Source: Thioalkalivibrio paradoxus (GTDB taxonomy: Bacteria > Pseudomonadota > Gammaproteobacteria > Ectothiorhodospirales > Ectothiorhodospiraceae). From it: a stretch of DNA of 64,000 nucleotides. Position numbers and translations under genes: made by a program. The stretch covers positions 124,001 to 188,000 of the forward strand of contig JAABSC010000003.1 in assembly GCA_011390565.1 (NCBI GenBank), in the 5' to 3' direction. Below the pieces are notes generated by a model. The model made no database searches. It was not told where the DNA came from and was given only the letters and a program-made list of their open reading frames with translations. Position 1 is the first letter of the stretch, and every line of letters starts with the position of its first letter. Positions 55,354 through 64,000 of the stretch are shown here, piece after piece.

Positions 55354-57965
55354 CCCTCGGAACCGGCCCCGTACACGTCGGGGTGATAGTTCTCGAAGCG
55401 CGTGTACTGGCCGCGGAACGTCAGCCGAACGGTCCCGATGGGGCCATTGCGCTGCTTGGCCACGATGATCTCGGCCGTCCCCTTGTCCGGGCTTTCCTCG
55501 TTGTAGACCTCGTCCCGATACACGAACACGATCAGATCTGCGTCCTGTTCAATCGCGCCCGAGTTATGACTGACGATCCCGTCTGCAAGCCAGCAGGCAT
55601 CCCCGGGAACGGTCAGGTCGAAGACCTCCTCGTCGCCCGCGGGCTCCACGGAGACCACCCGGTCCCAGAAGAGGTCGTCATTGGCGATGAGTTCCAGGCG
55701 CGGGTCACCCAGAATCCCGGCGTAATCCAGCAGCGTCTGGCGCGAAGGAGCAAACGTGAAGTGCGCGTTGCCTCCGTAGGCCGTGCCGCGCAGTCCAGCC
55801 ATGCGGCGATGACTGATCCCCTGTTCCCGCATGCATGTACGAACATAATCAAAGACTTCCGCGGGCAGCGTGTCCACGTTGGTGTTGTCCACCACGTTCG
55901 CCAGGAGCTTTTCGACGGCTCGACCCTGGAAAGCCTGATCACCGAACGCGCCGATTTTCTGCAGGAAGACCCTCTGCTGTGGACCACCCGACACATCGGC
56001 GGTAAACCACCCTTCACTCCCGCCATGGTCCACGTGCCGAATGCGGGCCACAATACCGAACCGTAGCAGGAGCGCGGCCACGTCCCGGACAAGTGCCTCG
56101 CTCGAGGTCGCGAAGTAAATGCGCGAACGACCACTCTTGGCAACGGTGATACTGCCGTCCGTGGCCCACAAATGGCGCAGGAACAGCGCAAGCTGGCGGT
56201 CACCAAGCTGGAAAACCCCTGCCGGCAGATGCTTCTCGCGCGAGCGCTGGTCGAAGATCCCGAGTTCCTTCAGCCACTTCCCAACGCCTTTGGGATGCCA
56301 CCGATTGCCGTTCCCCCCAATCACCAACTGGTGCCAACGACCGCGCCCCGGATACCGTCTCACGGTCGAACCCAACGCCTCGGCAGCCTGCGTGACCACG
56401 CGACTGTTCTCCTCGCTGGCCGTCGTGTACCGCAATGGCTGGCGCTTGAGATAGCTCCCGTCACCCACGAGGTGGGCGAGCAGGATGACTTCGTGCTCGG
56501 ACCAGGTCTGTGCCAGCACAGGCTCCGGCACTCGTCGCGCGATCGCCAGACGATCGCCCACGCGGAATTCACCCGCCTCTTTCCAGTCCCAGAGGGCCCT
56601 CAGGCGATGATTCGAAGTACAGCGCAGGACGCGCCCGCTGGCGAGCCCGATGCGTACGATCGGACGCATGCCAACGGACCAGACAAGGTCCGAAACGGCG
56701 CTCCGGATCCGACCCTCGGCGCTCACGGACATGACCTGCGGAGCCGTTCCGACGAGCGATCGAATCGGCGCACGCGTGCCATCCGCGAGCGTCACCATTG
56801 TGTCCCCGGTGACACATTCGCGAAGATCGGACATCACCGGGCGCTTGTTCGGGCGCTGTTCAAGGGAGCGATTCAGCTGGGAGAGCGCGATCATCGGAAC
56901 CCCGAGTTCCTTGGCCAACGCCTTCAGCGAACGCGAGATCTCGGAGATCTCGGTGGCGCGGTTCTCGCGGGTTCCCGGCGACTGCATCAGCTGGAGGTAG
57001 TCGACCACGATAAGGCCGAGACCCTTGTGCTCACGCATCAGGCGGCGCGAGCGCGCGCGCAGTTCGGTCGGCGAGAGCGCGGGGGTGTCGTCGATGTAGA
57101 GCGGCGCCTCCGAGAGCATCGACACGGCGCTGGTCAGACGCGGCCAATCGGCGTCGTCGAGCCGGCCCGAGCGCAGCTTCTGCTGGTTGATCCGGCCCAT
57201 CGACGAGAGCAGGCGCATCGCGATCTGCTCGCCGGGCATCTCCATGCTGAACACCGCGATGGGCTTCGAGGTCTTCATCGCCACGTACTCGGCGATGTTG
57301 ATCGCGAACGAAGTCTTGCCCATCGAGGGCCGACCCGCGACGATGATCAGGTCACCCGGGTGCAGGCCCGACGTCAGCTCGTCGAGATCCTGGTAGCCGG
57401 TCGCGATGCCGGTGATGGGACTCTTGGTCTCGAACAGGTGCTCGATCTGTTCCACCGCCGCGGTCAGCAGCGGTTTCATGCCGCGAAAGCCCTGGGTACC
57501 CCGGGCGCCGCGCTCGGCAATGCCGAACACGCGCTGTTCGGCGAGGTCGAGCAGCTCGCGGGTATCCCGCCCCTCCGGGGCAAACGCGGAATCGGCGATC
57601 TCCGTCCCGACCCCGATCAGCGAACGCAGGATCGAGCGGTCGCGAACGATATCGGCGTAGGCGCGGATGTTGGCGGCACTGGGCGTCTGGCTGGCCAGTT
57701 CGCCGAGGTAGGCCAGCCCGCCCGCGTCCGGCAGCTCGCCGCTCTGCTGGAGCTGCTCTGCCACCGTGACCATGTCGAACGGCGCATTGCGCTCGGCCAG
57801 GGCCGCGACGGCGCGATAGATCAGGCGGTGATCGTGCCGGTAGAAATCGTCAGCCAGGATCCGGTCGGCGATGCGGTCCCAGGCGTCGTTGTCCAGCATC
57901 AGACCGCCGAGTACGGACTGCTCCGCCTCGACCGAATGTGGTGGAACCCGAATGCCCGAACTCAT
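55350..57965 (-). CDS. dnaB: Replicative DNA helicase DnaB with intein
   Basis: 871 residues from ATG at 57965 (MSSGIRVPPHSVEAEQSVLGG), of which 453 form the host protein. N-terminal domain, then the RecA-like ATPase with Walker A GRPSMGKTSFAINIA and Walker B LIVVDYLQLM; DLRE before the intein and SGAIEQDADLIVFVYRDE after. A 418-residue intein interrupts the conserved ATPase motif DLRE/SGAIEQDAD, so the gene is functional only if the intein splices. The normal helicase length without it is about 453, as expected. It leads the dnaB-alr pair. Confidence 0.97.
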   Translation of the reverse strand: MSSGIRVPPHSVEAEQSVLGGLMLDNDAWDRIADRILADDFYRHDHRLIYRAVAALAERNAPFDMVTVAEQLQQSGELPDAGGLAYLGELASQTPSAANIRAYADIVRDRSILRSLIGVGTEIADSAFAPEGRDTRELLDLAEQRVFGIAERGARGTQGFRGMKPLLTAAVEQIEHLFETKSPITGIATGYQDLDELTSGLHPGDLIIVAGRPSMGKTSFAINIAEYVAMKTSKPIAVFSMEMPGEQIAMRLLSSMGRINQQKLRSGRLDDADWPRLTSAVSMLSEAPLYIDDTPALSPTELRARSRRLMREHKGLGLIVVDYLQLMQSPGTRENRATEISEISRSLKALAKELGVPMIALSQLNRSLEQRPNKRPVMSDLRECVTGDTMVTLADGTRAPIRSLVGTAPQVMSVSAEGRIRSAVSDLVWSVGMRPIVRIGLASGRVLRCTSNHRLRALWDWKEAGEFRVGDRLAIARRVPEPVLAQTWSEHEVILLAHLVGDGSYLKRQPLRYTTASEENSRVVTQAAEALGSTVRRYPGRGRWHQLVIGGNGNRWHPKGVGKWLKELGIFDQRSREKHLPAGVFQLGDRQLALFLRHLWATDGSITVAKSGRSRIYFATSSEALVRDVAALLLRFGIVARIRHVDHGGSEGWFTADVSGGPQQRVFLQKIGAFGDQAFQGRAVEKLLANVVDNTNVDTLPAEVFDYVRTCMREQGISHRRMAGLRGTAYGGNAHFTFAPSRQTLLDYAGILGDPRLELIANDDLFWDRVVSVEPAGDEEVFDLTVPGDACWLADGIVSHNSGAIEQDADLIVFVYRDEVYNEESPDKGTAEIIVAKQRNGPIGTVRLTFRGQYTRFENYHPDVYGAGSEG
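55563..56816 (-). mobile_element. DnaB intein with LAGLIDADG homing endonuclease
   Basis: 418 residues, host residues 384-801. It starts with Cys (CVTGDTMVTLADGTRAPI, block A), has TSNH in block B (intein residues 67-70), and block F EEVFDLTVPGDACWLADG. It ends GIVSHN, and the host resumes with Ser (+1 nucleophile). All class 1 splicing residues are therefore present. The DOD endonuclease motifs are LLAHLVGDGSY (intein residues 112-122, Asp119) and LFLRHLWATDGSI (211-223, Asp220); both catalytic aspartates are kept, so homing activity is plausible. Confidence 0.95.
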
Positions 57966-58026
57966 ACCCGTCCCGACGCCGGTACACCGAGCGGCGCCCG
58001 CCTGCAAGGCCGGCGCCGCGGGCGCA

Positions 58027-58476
58027 TCATTCCTCGCCGATGACCAGGATGCGGATCTGAGCGTTCACGTCAGCATGCAGGTGCAGATCGATCTCGTGCT
58101 CACCGACCTGGCGCAGCGGACCGTCCGGAAGACGCACTTCGCGCTTTTCGACTTCCACGCCGCGCGCAGTGACGGCATCGGCGATATCACTGGCGCCGAT
58201 CGAACCGAACAGCTTGCCCTCGCCCCCGACCTTGGCGGTGATTTCGATCACCATGCCTTCCAGGCTGGTGCTCCGGGCTTCGGCAGCGGCCAGCGCTTCG
58301 GCGGCGAGACGCTCGAGTTCGGCGCGGCGCGCCTCGAATTCGGCAACGTTCTCAGGGGTGGCGAACTTCGCCTTGCCCTGGGGCAGCAGGTAATTGCGGG
58401 CATAGCCCGGACGGACCCGGACCTTGTCGCCCAGCGCACCCAGATTATCGACCTTCTCGAGCAGAATGACTTCCAT
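58027..58476 (-). CDS. rplI: 50S ribosomal protein bL9
   Basis: 149 residues from ATG at 58476, [21 protein letters not shown], the family's N-terminus (RNA-binding). [19 protein letters not shown] matches the L9 signature; the long connecting helix ([22 protein letters not shown]) and C-terminal domain ([16 protein letters not shown]) follow. Part of rpsF-rpsR-DUF2232-rplI. Confidence 0.98.
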   Translation of the reverse strand: MEVILLEKVDNLGALGDKVRVRPGYARNYLLPQGKAKFATPENVAEFEARRAELERLAAEALAAAEARSTSLEGMVIEITAKVGGEGKLFGSIGASDIADAVTARGVEVEKREVRLPDGPLRQVGEHEIDLHLHADVNAQIRILVIGEE

Positions 58477-58575
58477 CGTGGTTTTCCTGTAAAGCTGAAG
58501 ACGTTGAACAAATTTCCGGAGGTTGCGCAAAGTGTACACGCGAACTCCCCGCCAGGCGGTTGCTTCCCGCCCTTC

Positions 58576-59493
58576 TCACTCCTGATCCGAGTCGCCCTGC
58601 CGCGCGCCGAACCGTTCGCGTACCCGTGCCACCCCGTCGATCACACCCAGTGCCGCGAGCAGCAGGAACATCTGCGGCAACGCAATCACCAGCAGCACAT
58701 ACATTCCGACCAGCCAGAAGCTGCTCATCTGCCGCGCTCCGGTCAGCGCATGCATCACCGCAAGCCCCTGCAGGAAGAACAGCACCCCGAGGATGAATGC
58801 CAGCTCGACCGCAAGCGGCATGCCCAGCAGGTGTCCGGCCAGACCCAGCCCGACCGTGGCGACACTGAGCTCGCGCCCCATCTGCAGCGCGCGAAACTCG
58901 ACCCCGAACGCGCCGGGGTTGTACAACAGGGCCTGCCAATAGCGCGCCACCAGCAGACTCAACGCCAGGCTCAGCAGGAAAATCCCGGCCAGCAGCCCGG
59001 TCAGAAACGGAGCCAGTTGCGCCAGCGCGGCCTGCAGCTCCTCGGATGCGGCAGCTCCGCCCTCGACGAACGGCTCCAGCATCTGGGTTCCGACCGAGAC
59101 CCACGCGGACTCGATATCGGGCACCATCAGCCGGGCGATCACGACCATCAGCCCCGTTGCACCCGCCGCGGCCGACAGGGTCACGCGCCAGGAGATCGAC
59201 CGCCGCAACACCTCGCCCATCGCGGCCAGCGGCACCCACTGCGCGAGCCCGGCCAGCACGCCCACCAGCGGGGCGCCACCCATCAGGGCGAACAACAACG
59301 CCCCCAGGAACACGGAGCCCAGACCGGCCACGAACAGCGCCTGTCCGATGCCGAGACGCAGCGCCACCAATGCAACGAGCGCTCCGCTCAGGATCGAAAC
59401 GGGGGGCAGAAATACACCGAGCGAACCGAGGACCGCGACCGCTCCCACGGCCTGCCAGCGGCCCCGCATCGCAAAGTCGGCCAATACGCGCAT
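58576..59493 (-). CDS. DUF2232 membrane protein
   Basis: 305 residues with about eight hydrophobic helices (for example VGAVAVLGSLGVFLPPVSILSGALVALVAL, GLGLAGHLLGMPLAVELAFILGVLFFLQGLAVMHALTG). No soluble domain. The DUF2232 family often lies between rpsR and rplI in gammaproteobacteria, as here; role unknown. 27 bases after rpsR. Confidence 0.85.
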   Translation of the reverse strand: MRVLADFAMRGRWQAVGAVAVLGSLGVFLPPVSILSGALVALVALRLGIGQALFVAGLGSVFLGALLFALMGGAPLVGVLAGLAQWVPLAAMGEVLRRSISWRVTLSAAAGATGLMVVIARLMVPDIESAWVSVGTQMLEPFVEGGAAASEELQAALAQLAPFLTGLLAGIFLLSLALSLLVARYWQALLYNPGAFGVEFRALQMGRELSVATVGLGLAGHLLGMPLAVELAFILGVLFFLQGLAVMHALTGARQMSSFWLVGMYVLLVIALPQMFLLLAALGVIDGVARVRERFGARQGDSDQE

Positions 59494-59520
59494 TGGCGTC
59501 CCCTGCGTTCCGGAAACGAC

Positions 59521-59748
59521 TTAGAACTGGTTGTCGGTGTACGGCAGCAGTGCCAGGTACCGGGCACGCTTCACCGCATCGGCCAGCTGGCGCTGATACC
59601 GCGCGCTGGTGCCGGTGACACGACTGGGCACGATCTTGCCGGTTTCGGTGATGAAGTTCCGAAGCAGGTTCAGATCCTTGTAATCAATGTATTCGATGCC
59701 TTCCGCGGTGAAGCGGCAATACTTGCGGCGACGGGAAAAACGGGCCAT
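59521..59748 (-). CDS. rpsR: 30S ribosomal protein bS18
   Basis: 75 residues, [72 protein letters not shown] in family order (first and last parts given here in shortened form: start [12 protein letters not shown], end [15 protein letters not shown]). Follows rpsF by 53 bases. Confidence 0.98.
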   Translation of the reverse strand: MARFSRRRKYCRFTAEGIEYIDYKDLNLLRNFITETGKIVPSRVTGTSARYQRQLADAVKRARYLALLPYTDNQF

Positions 59749-59801
59749 GGGGGTTACTCCTGGAAAGATGTGGGTTCGCTGAACACGGTCGGACGAGGCG
59801 C

Positions 59802-60194
59802 TCAGGCCCGGTCGCGATCACCGTCGTCGTCATCGTCGTCACGACGCGGGCGGCTCTTGCCGCTCTCTTCCTCTTCGCGACCTTTCGCGAGCGGGGACGG
59901 CTCGGTTTCGGCCTTGTCCATGCGCACCACCAGGTGACGCAGCACCGCATCGTTGAAACGGAACGCGCTGACCATTTCCTCCATGGCCTGCTCGCCCGCC
60001 TCGACGTTCATCAGCACGTAGTGCGCCTTCACCAGTTTCTGGATCGGGAAGGCGAGCTGACGCCGGCCCCAGTCTTCCAGGCGGTGCACCACACCTTCCT
60101 GCGCTTCGATCATGCCGCGATACCGTTCGATCATCGCAGGCACCTGCTCGCTCTGGTCCGGGTGAACCAGAAACACCACTTCATAATGACGCAT
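59802..60194 (-). CDS. rpsF: 30S ribosomal protein bS6
   Basis: 130 residues from ATG at 60194 ([19 protein letters not shown]). Core [27 protein letters not shown] fits bS6. The C-terminal 35 residues are acidic and low-complexity ([20 protein letters not shown]), longer than in E. coli where RimK adds glutamates. First gene of the cluster. Confidence 0.98.
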   Translation of the reverse strand: MRHYEVVFLVHPDQSEQVPAMIERYRGMIEAQEGVVHRLEDWGRRQLAFPIQKLVKAHYVLMNVEAGEQAMEEMVSAFRFNDAVLRHLVVRMDKAETEPSPLAKGREEEESGKSRPRRDDDDDDGDRDRA

Positions 60195-60348
60195 CAACTG
60201 CTCCTTGCGGGTAACAGCCTCCCGCCCGGGCACACGCGCCCGACGGTGAGGCAAGAAGTCGCCAGATCTGGCGAGAAAAGCGCCGAAGCATAGGCGATTC
60301 TCATCCCCTGCACAAGGCGACGCTTGCAGTGCGTTTGGGCGAACCGCC

Positions 60349-61107
60349 TCATCCTGCGCCGCGAAGCCCGGCGGCCCGGCGCTGGCGCAGCACCTCGAAC
60401 AGCGACACGCCGGCCGCCACGGAGACGTTCAGGCTGCCCACGGTGCCGGCCATCGGGATCGCCGCCAGGTGATCACAGTGCTCGCGGGTCAGCCGCCGCA
60501 GGCCCTCGCCCTCGGCACCCAGCACCAGCACGGTCGGCACCGTCAGATCGAGGTCGAACAGCGCGGTGTCGGTCTCGCCGGCGAGGCCCACGACCCAGAA
60601 GCCCTGGTCGCGCAACTCGCGCAGGGTGCGGGCGAGATTGGTGACCGCGATGACCGGTACGGTCTCCGCGGCGCCCGACGCCGCCTTCGCCGCGACCGGC
60701 GTGAGCGATGCGCTGCGGTCGCGGGGAACGAGCACCGCGGCGGCACCGGCGGCGTCCGCGCTGCGCAGGCAGGCACCCAGGTTGTGCGGGTCGGTGACGC
60801 CGTCGAGCGCCAGCAACAAATCAGCGCCCTGCGCTACCAAGTCGGCAAGATCGGCCTCGGTGGCCCGCGGACGCGGCTTCACCCAGGCCAGCACACCCTG
60901 GTGCCGCAGACCTTCCGCGGCGCGCTGCAATCGGTCCCGCTGCACGCGTTCGACATGAATCCTCAGTGACGCGGCCCGGTCGACCAAGGCCGTCATGCGC
61001 GCATCGGCCGCGTCCGCCGAGACCTGGAGACGCTTGACGCGCTCCGGCGCATGCTGCAGCAAGGCCTCCACCGCGTGCAGGCCCCCTACGATCTCCGGCT
61101 CGCTCAC
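60349..61107 (-). CDS. rlmB: 23S rRNA (guanosine-2'-O)-methyltransferase
   Basis: 252 residues. The SPOUT motifs are [22 protein letters not shown] (motif 1), [18 protein letters not shown] (motif 2) and [22 protein letters not shown] (motif 3). It methylates G2251 in E. coli 23S rRNA. N-terminal substrate-binding part begins [20 protein letters not shown]. Its start overlaps the end of rnr by four bases, the common rnr-rlmB order. Confidence 0.95.
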   Translation of the reverse strand: MSEPEIVGGLHAVEALLQHAPERVKRLQVSADAADARMTALVDRAASLRIHVERVQRDRLQRAAEGLRHQGVLAWVKPRPRATEADLADLVAQGADLLLALDGVTDPHNLGACLRSADAAGAAAVLVPRDRSASLTPVAAKAASGAAETVPVIAVTNLARTLRELRDQGFWVVGLAGETDTALFDLDLTVPTVLVLGAEGEGLRRLTREHCDHLAAIPMAGTVGSLNVSVAAGVSLFEVLRQRRAAGLRGAG

Positions 61108-63800
61108 GACTCCTCGCGGCGACGGCGGCGCGGCCTGCGCCGGGGGGCCTCGCCCGCACCCGCATCGGTATCCTTCGTACCGGAAGCCGGCTCGGGATCC
61201 GGCTCGGGAGTCTCCGCGGCCGTGCGCTTGCGGGCCGAAGGTTGCACCAGCATGGCCACTTCGCCCGCGGGTTGAAATCCGCGTCGGCGCCGGCGCGAAG
61301 GCGCGACGGGTGCCGCATCCTGCGGCTCCGGGTTACGGGACTCATCAGGCGCCTGCCGTGCAGCAGGTTCCGGGTCGCGCTCGCGGCGCGACGGCCGGGA
61401 GCTGCGCGCGCGCGGCGCGGGTTCCGGCTCCGCGGGGGCGGGCGCCCGTTCCCGTACCGGCGGCTCGGACTCCGCAGCCGCGGCCTTGGGCTTCCGCCCT
61501 CCGCGCTTGCGTCCACTGCGGCCCTCGGGAGCCTTTTCGGCACCCTGCGCCGCGGAGGACTTTCCGGCGCTGCGCGATGATCCGGAACGCCGCTTGCCTT
61601 CGCTGCGCTGCGCGGGTTCCTCGTCGAACAGGCGCAGGTCGATCTTGCGATCGTCCAGGCTCACCCGAACCACCTGCACCTGCAGACGGTCCCCGATATG
61701 GAACACCCGGCCGCCGCGTTCACCGGTCAGGCGGTGCCGCACCGGGTCGAAATGGTAGAAATCGTTGTCAAGACTGGTGACGTGCACCAGGCCCTCGATG
61801 AACACACCGACGATCTCGACGAACAACCCGAAGCCGGTCACTCCCGTGACCACACCCTCGAACACGTCGCCAACCTTGTCCTGCATGTACTCGGCCTTGA
61901 GCCAGGCCACCGCGTCGCGGGTCGCGTCGTCCGCGCGGCGCTCGGCCATCGAGCAATGCTCGCCCAGCGACGCCATTTCGGTCTGCGAATAGGGAAAGCC
62001 GGTCGGTTTGCCCTTGCGCAGGATGTGCCGGATCCCGCGATGCACGAGCAGATCGGGATACCGGCGGATCGGCGAGGTGAAATGCGCGTAATCGTCGAGC
62101 GCGAGACCGAAATGCCCGCTCAGCTCGGGGCCGTATACCGCCTGGCTCAGCGAACGCAGCAGCACGGTCTGGATCAGGGGCTGATCCGGCCGACCCGAGG
62201 CGGCCTTCAACACCTTCGCGTAGTGCGCCGGCTCGGGCTCGTCACCCCCTTCCAGGGTGATCCCGACCCCCGCGAGGAAATCGCGCAGATCGTCGAGCTT
62301 CTGCACCGGGGGACGGTCGTGCAGCCGGTACAGGGCCGGCAGCTTGTGCTTCTTCAGGAACCGGGCCGCCGAGACGTTGGCCGCGATCATGCACTCCTCG
62401 ACCAGGCGATGCGCGTCGGTGCGCTGTACCGGCACGATCCGCTCAATCTTGCGTCCCGGACCGAACTCGATGCGTGTCTCGGTGGAATCGAAATCGATCG
62501 CGCCGCGACGCACCCGCGCGCCATGCAGCGCCTGGAACGCGGCGTACAGACGTTCGAGGTGAGGCAGCAGCTTCGCGTGGCGTTTGCGCAGAGCGGTATC
62601 GCCGTCGACCAGCATCGCGGCCACTTCGGCGTAGGTCAGGCGCGCGTGCGAACGCATGACCGCCTCGTGGAACTTGTAGCCCTTCAGAGCGCCGCGGCGG
62701 CCGACCTCCATCTCGCAGACCATGCACAGGCGGTCCACGTCGGGGTTGAGCGAACACAGACCATTGGACAGCACCTCGGGCAGCATCGGAATCACCTGGC
62801 TCGGAAAATACACCGAGGTGCCGCGCGTGCGGGCTTCCTGATCGAGCGCGCCGTCCTTTTCCACGTAGTGCGAGACGTCGGCGATCGCGACCCAGACACG
62901 CCAGCCGCCGTCGGTCTCCTCGCAGAACAGGGCATCGTCGAAATCGCGGGCGTCGGCTCCGTCAATGGTCACCAACGGCTTCTTGCGCAGATCCAGTCGC
63001 CCTCGCGTCGCCTTCTTCGGGATCTCGGTACCGAAGGCATCGGCGGCCTCGGTCACCTCGGCCGGCCACTCGAACGGAAGCCCGTGGGCGCGGATGGCAA
63101 TGTCGATCTCCATTCCCGGAGCCATGTGCTCGCCGAGCACCTCCAGCACCTCGCCGCGCAAGCGCTCCTTGCGCGAAGCCTGCTCGCGGATGCGCACGAC
63201 GACGATCTGGTCGTCGGTTGCCTCGCCCAGGCCGTCCGGCGGCACCAGGATGTCATGGGTGATGCGCTTGTTGTCGGGAGTCACGATGCCGATCCCGTCC
63301 GCGACGCGGATCCGGCCGACGACCTGTTGCGAACCGCGCTCCAGGATCTCGATGACACCGCCTTCACGGCGCCCCCGGTGGTCCACGCCCATCACGCGGC
63401 AGAGCACCCGGTCTCCATGCAGGACGCCACGCATCTGGCGCGGTGACAGGAACAGATCCCCGCCCTGGTCGTCCGGAACCATGAACCCGAACCCGTCGGG
63501 GTGGCCGATGACCCGGCCCCGGATCAGGTCGGCCTGGTTCACCGGCAGGTAGGCCCCGCGGCGGTTGAACAGCAGCTGACCGTCCCGTTCCATCGCGCGC
63601 AACCGCCGGCGCAGCGCTTCGAGCTGGTCGTCGGCGTCGATACCGACCCGTTCCGCAACCTCCTCGAAGTCCAGCGGCTTGCCGGCCTCGGCCATGTGCT
63701 CGAGGATCAGCTCGCGGCTTGCGATGGGGTTCTCGTACTTCTGCGCCTCGCGCTCGAAGTTGGGATCGACCGGCTTTCGGTTACTGCGTTTTCTGGGCAT
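61104..63800 (-). CDS. rnr: Ribonuclease R
   Basis: 898 residues. N-terminal helix-turn-helix (SRELILEHMAEAGKPLDFEEVAERVG), cold-shock domains, then the RNB catalytic domain with Asp cluster DGADARDFDDALF and DYAHFTSPIRRYPDLLVHR. S1 domain near GDVFEGVVTGVTGFGLFVEI. The C-terminal about 170 residues are Lys/Arg/Pro/Ala-rich, longer than in E. coli (813 residues), and probably bind RNA. 3'-5' exoribonuclease that degrades structured RNA. Confidence 0.96.
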   Translation of the reverse strand: MPRKRSNRKPVDPNFEREAQKYENPIASRELILEHMAEAGKPLDFEEVAERVGIDADDQLEALRRRLRAMERDGQLLFNRRGAYLPVNQADLIRGRVIGHPDGFGFMVPDDQGGDLFLSPRQMRGVLHGDRVLCRVMGVDHRGRREGGVIEILERGSQQVVGRIRVADGIGIVTPDNKRITHDILVPPDGLGEATDDQIVVVRIREQASRKERLRGEVLEVLGEHMAPGMEIDIAIRAHGLPFEWPAEVTEAADAFGTEIPKKATRGRLDLRKKPLVTIDGADARDFDDALFCEETDGGWRVWVAIADVSHYVEKDGALDQEARTRGTSVYFPSQVIPMLPEVLSNGLCSLNPDVDRLCMVCEMEVGRRGALKGYKFHEAVMRSHARLTYAEVAAMLVDGDTALRKRHAKLLPHLERLYAAFQALHGARVRRGAIDFDSTETRIEFGPGRKIERIVPVQRTDAHRLVEECMIAANVSAARFLKKHKLPALYRLHDRPPVQKLDDLRDFLAGVGITLEGGDEPEPAHYAKVLKAASGRPDQPLIQTVLLRSLSQAVYGPELSGHFGLALDDYAHFTSPIRRYPDLLVHRGIRHILRKGKPTGFPYSQTEMASLGEHCSMAERRADDATRDAVAWLKAEYMQDKVGDVFEGVVTGVTGFGLFVEIVGVFIEGLVHVTSLDNDFYHFDPVRHRLTGERGGRVFHIGDRLQVQVVRVSLDDRKIDLRLFDEEPAQRSEGKRRSGSSRSAGKSSAAQGAEKAPEGRSGRKRGGRKPKAAAAESEPPVRERAPAPAEPEPAPRARSSRPSRRERDPEPAARQAPDESRNPEPQDAAPVAPSRRRRRGFQPAGEVAMLVQPSARKRTAAETPEPDPEPASGTKDTDAGAGEAPRRRPRRRRREES

Positions 63801-63878
63801 TCATCTCACTCGTCTGGGCCGCCGTGCGGCTTTCGTACCTGGCAGAGCCCCTCGGGGCCCCGTTCTGTTTCTTTTCAA

Positions 63879-63907
63879 TTGACAGGCCTGTCGGAGGCCT
63901 CTATATT
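63879..63907 (+). promoter_or_regulatory. Sigma70 promoter of tRNA-Leu
   Basis: TTGACA (63879-63884), 17-base spacer, TATATT (63902-63907). A GC-rich discriminator follows. The start of the tRNA is 42 bases downstream of the -10 box. The sequence is close to consensus, as expected for stable RNA genes. Confidence 0.85.
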
Positions 63908-63948
63908 TCGCGCTTCCTGAAGCGCCGGACCTCGCGGTCCATCCTCGT

Positions 63949-64000
63949 GCCGAGGTGGCGGAATTGGTAGACGCGCTAGCTTCAGGTGCTAGTGGGCGTA
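63949..64000 (+). tRNA. tRNA-Leu (CAG), 5' part
   Basis: GCCGAGGTGGCGGAATTGGT starts at 63949; the D-arm GGTAGACGCGCTAGC follows, then anticodon loop CTTCAGG, giving CAG. The long variable arm and 3' end lie beyond the window. The pattern is close to bacterial tRNA-Leu(CAG). Confidence 0.9.

Overview
The window is high-GC DNA from a chemolithoautotrophic, sulfur-oxidising gammaproteobacterium. The best fit is the Ectothiorhodospiraceae / Thioalkalivibrio-like group. The evidence is a complete sulfur-oxidising heterodisulfide-reductase-like (sHdr) operon with two lipoate-binding proteins, a TusA and a rhodanese, an isolated soxB, and a cbbQ-cbbO Rubisco-activase pair. Standard gammaproteobacterial gene orders are also present (rpsF-rpsR-DUF2232-rplI-dnaB-alr; ilvB-ilvN-ilvC; rlmB-rnr). 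Species cannot be settled from the sequence alone.

Layout. 1-9.9 kb: the 3' end of valS, zapG, a hypothetical gene, dacB, a degenerate EAL protein, a DUF3581-like protein, recQ, an Atm1-type ABC exporter, the HNH protein YajD and a 54-residue membrane ORF. 10-17 kb: prfC, a PAS-GGDEF diguanylate cyclase, a Sel1-repeat protein ending in a miniature transposable element, rimI, a family 4 uracil-DNA glycosylase and leuA. 17-22 kb: pssA, a psd-like gene without the pyruvoyl-forming serine, ilvC, ilvN and ilvB, all on the minus strand. 22-30 kb: a short MutS2-like ATPase, an aldo/keto reductase, a DUF2058 protein, cbbO-cbbQ and a small unknown gene. 30-39 kb: a SulP anion transporter with a coiled-coil insertion, a USP-like protein, an NtrC-type two-component system preceded by three helically phased 15-bp repeats, a pseudo-receiver, a lipoate-protein-ligase homologue and three poorly characterised genes.

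39.7-50.5 kb: a TonB-dependent receptor (+), then the sulfur island on the minus strand in transcription order hdrC1-hdrB1-hdrA-hyp-hdrC2-hdrB2-lbpA2-dsrE-lbpA1, closed by a strong intrinsic terminator. tusA and rhodanese lie just upstream of it. In the established model, thiols carry sulfane sulfur through rhodanese, TusA and DsrE to the sHdr complex, which oxidises it with LbpA as lipoate-bound partner. The lipoate ligase about 5 kb away may load LbpA. soxB at 52.4 kb would feed in thiosulfate-derived sulfur. cbbQO and the SulP transporter link this energy metabolism to carbon fixation.

50.6-64 kb: a BepA-like protease ending in a second copy of the miniature element, a different palindromic element next to it, soxB, alr, dnaB with a 418-residue LAGLIDADG intein, ribosomal protein genes, rlmB, rnr and, at the edge, tRNA-Leu(CAG) behind a near-consensus sigma70 promoter.

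The least explained items are: the 164-bp MITE family whose ends coincide with TAG stop codons of three genes; the phased repeats before the two-component system; candidate shared operators in the sulfur island; the psd-like protein with FGH in place of FGS; and the small unknown genes embedded in the sulfur and carbon-fixation neighbourhoods.
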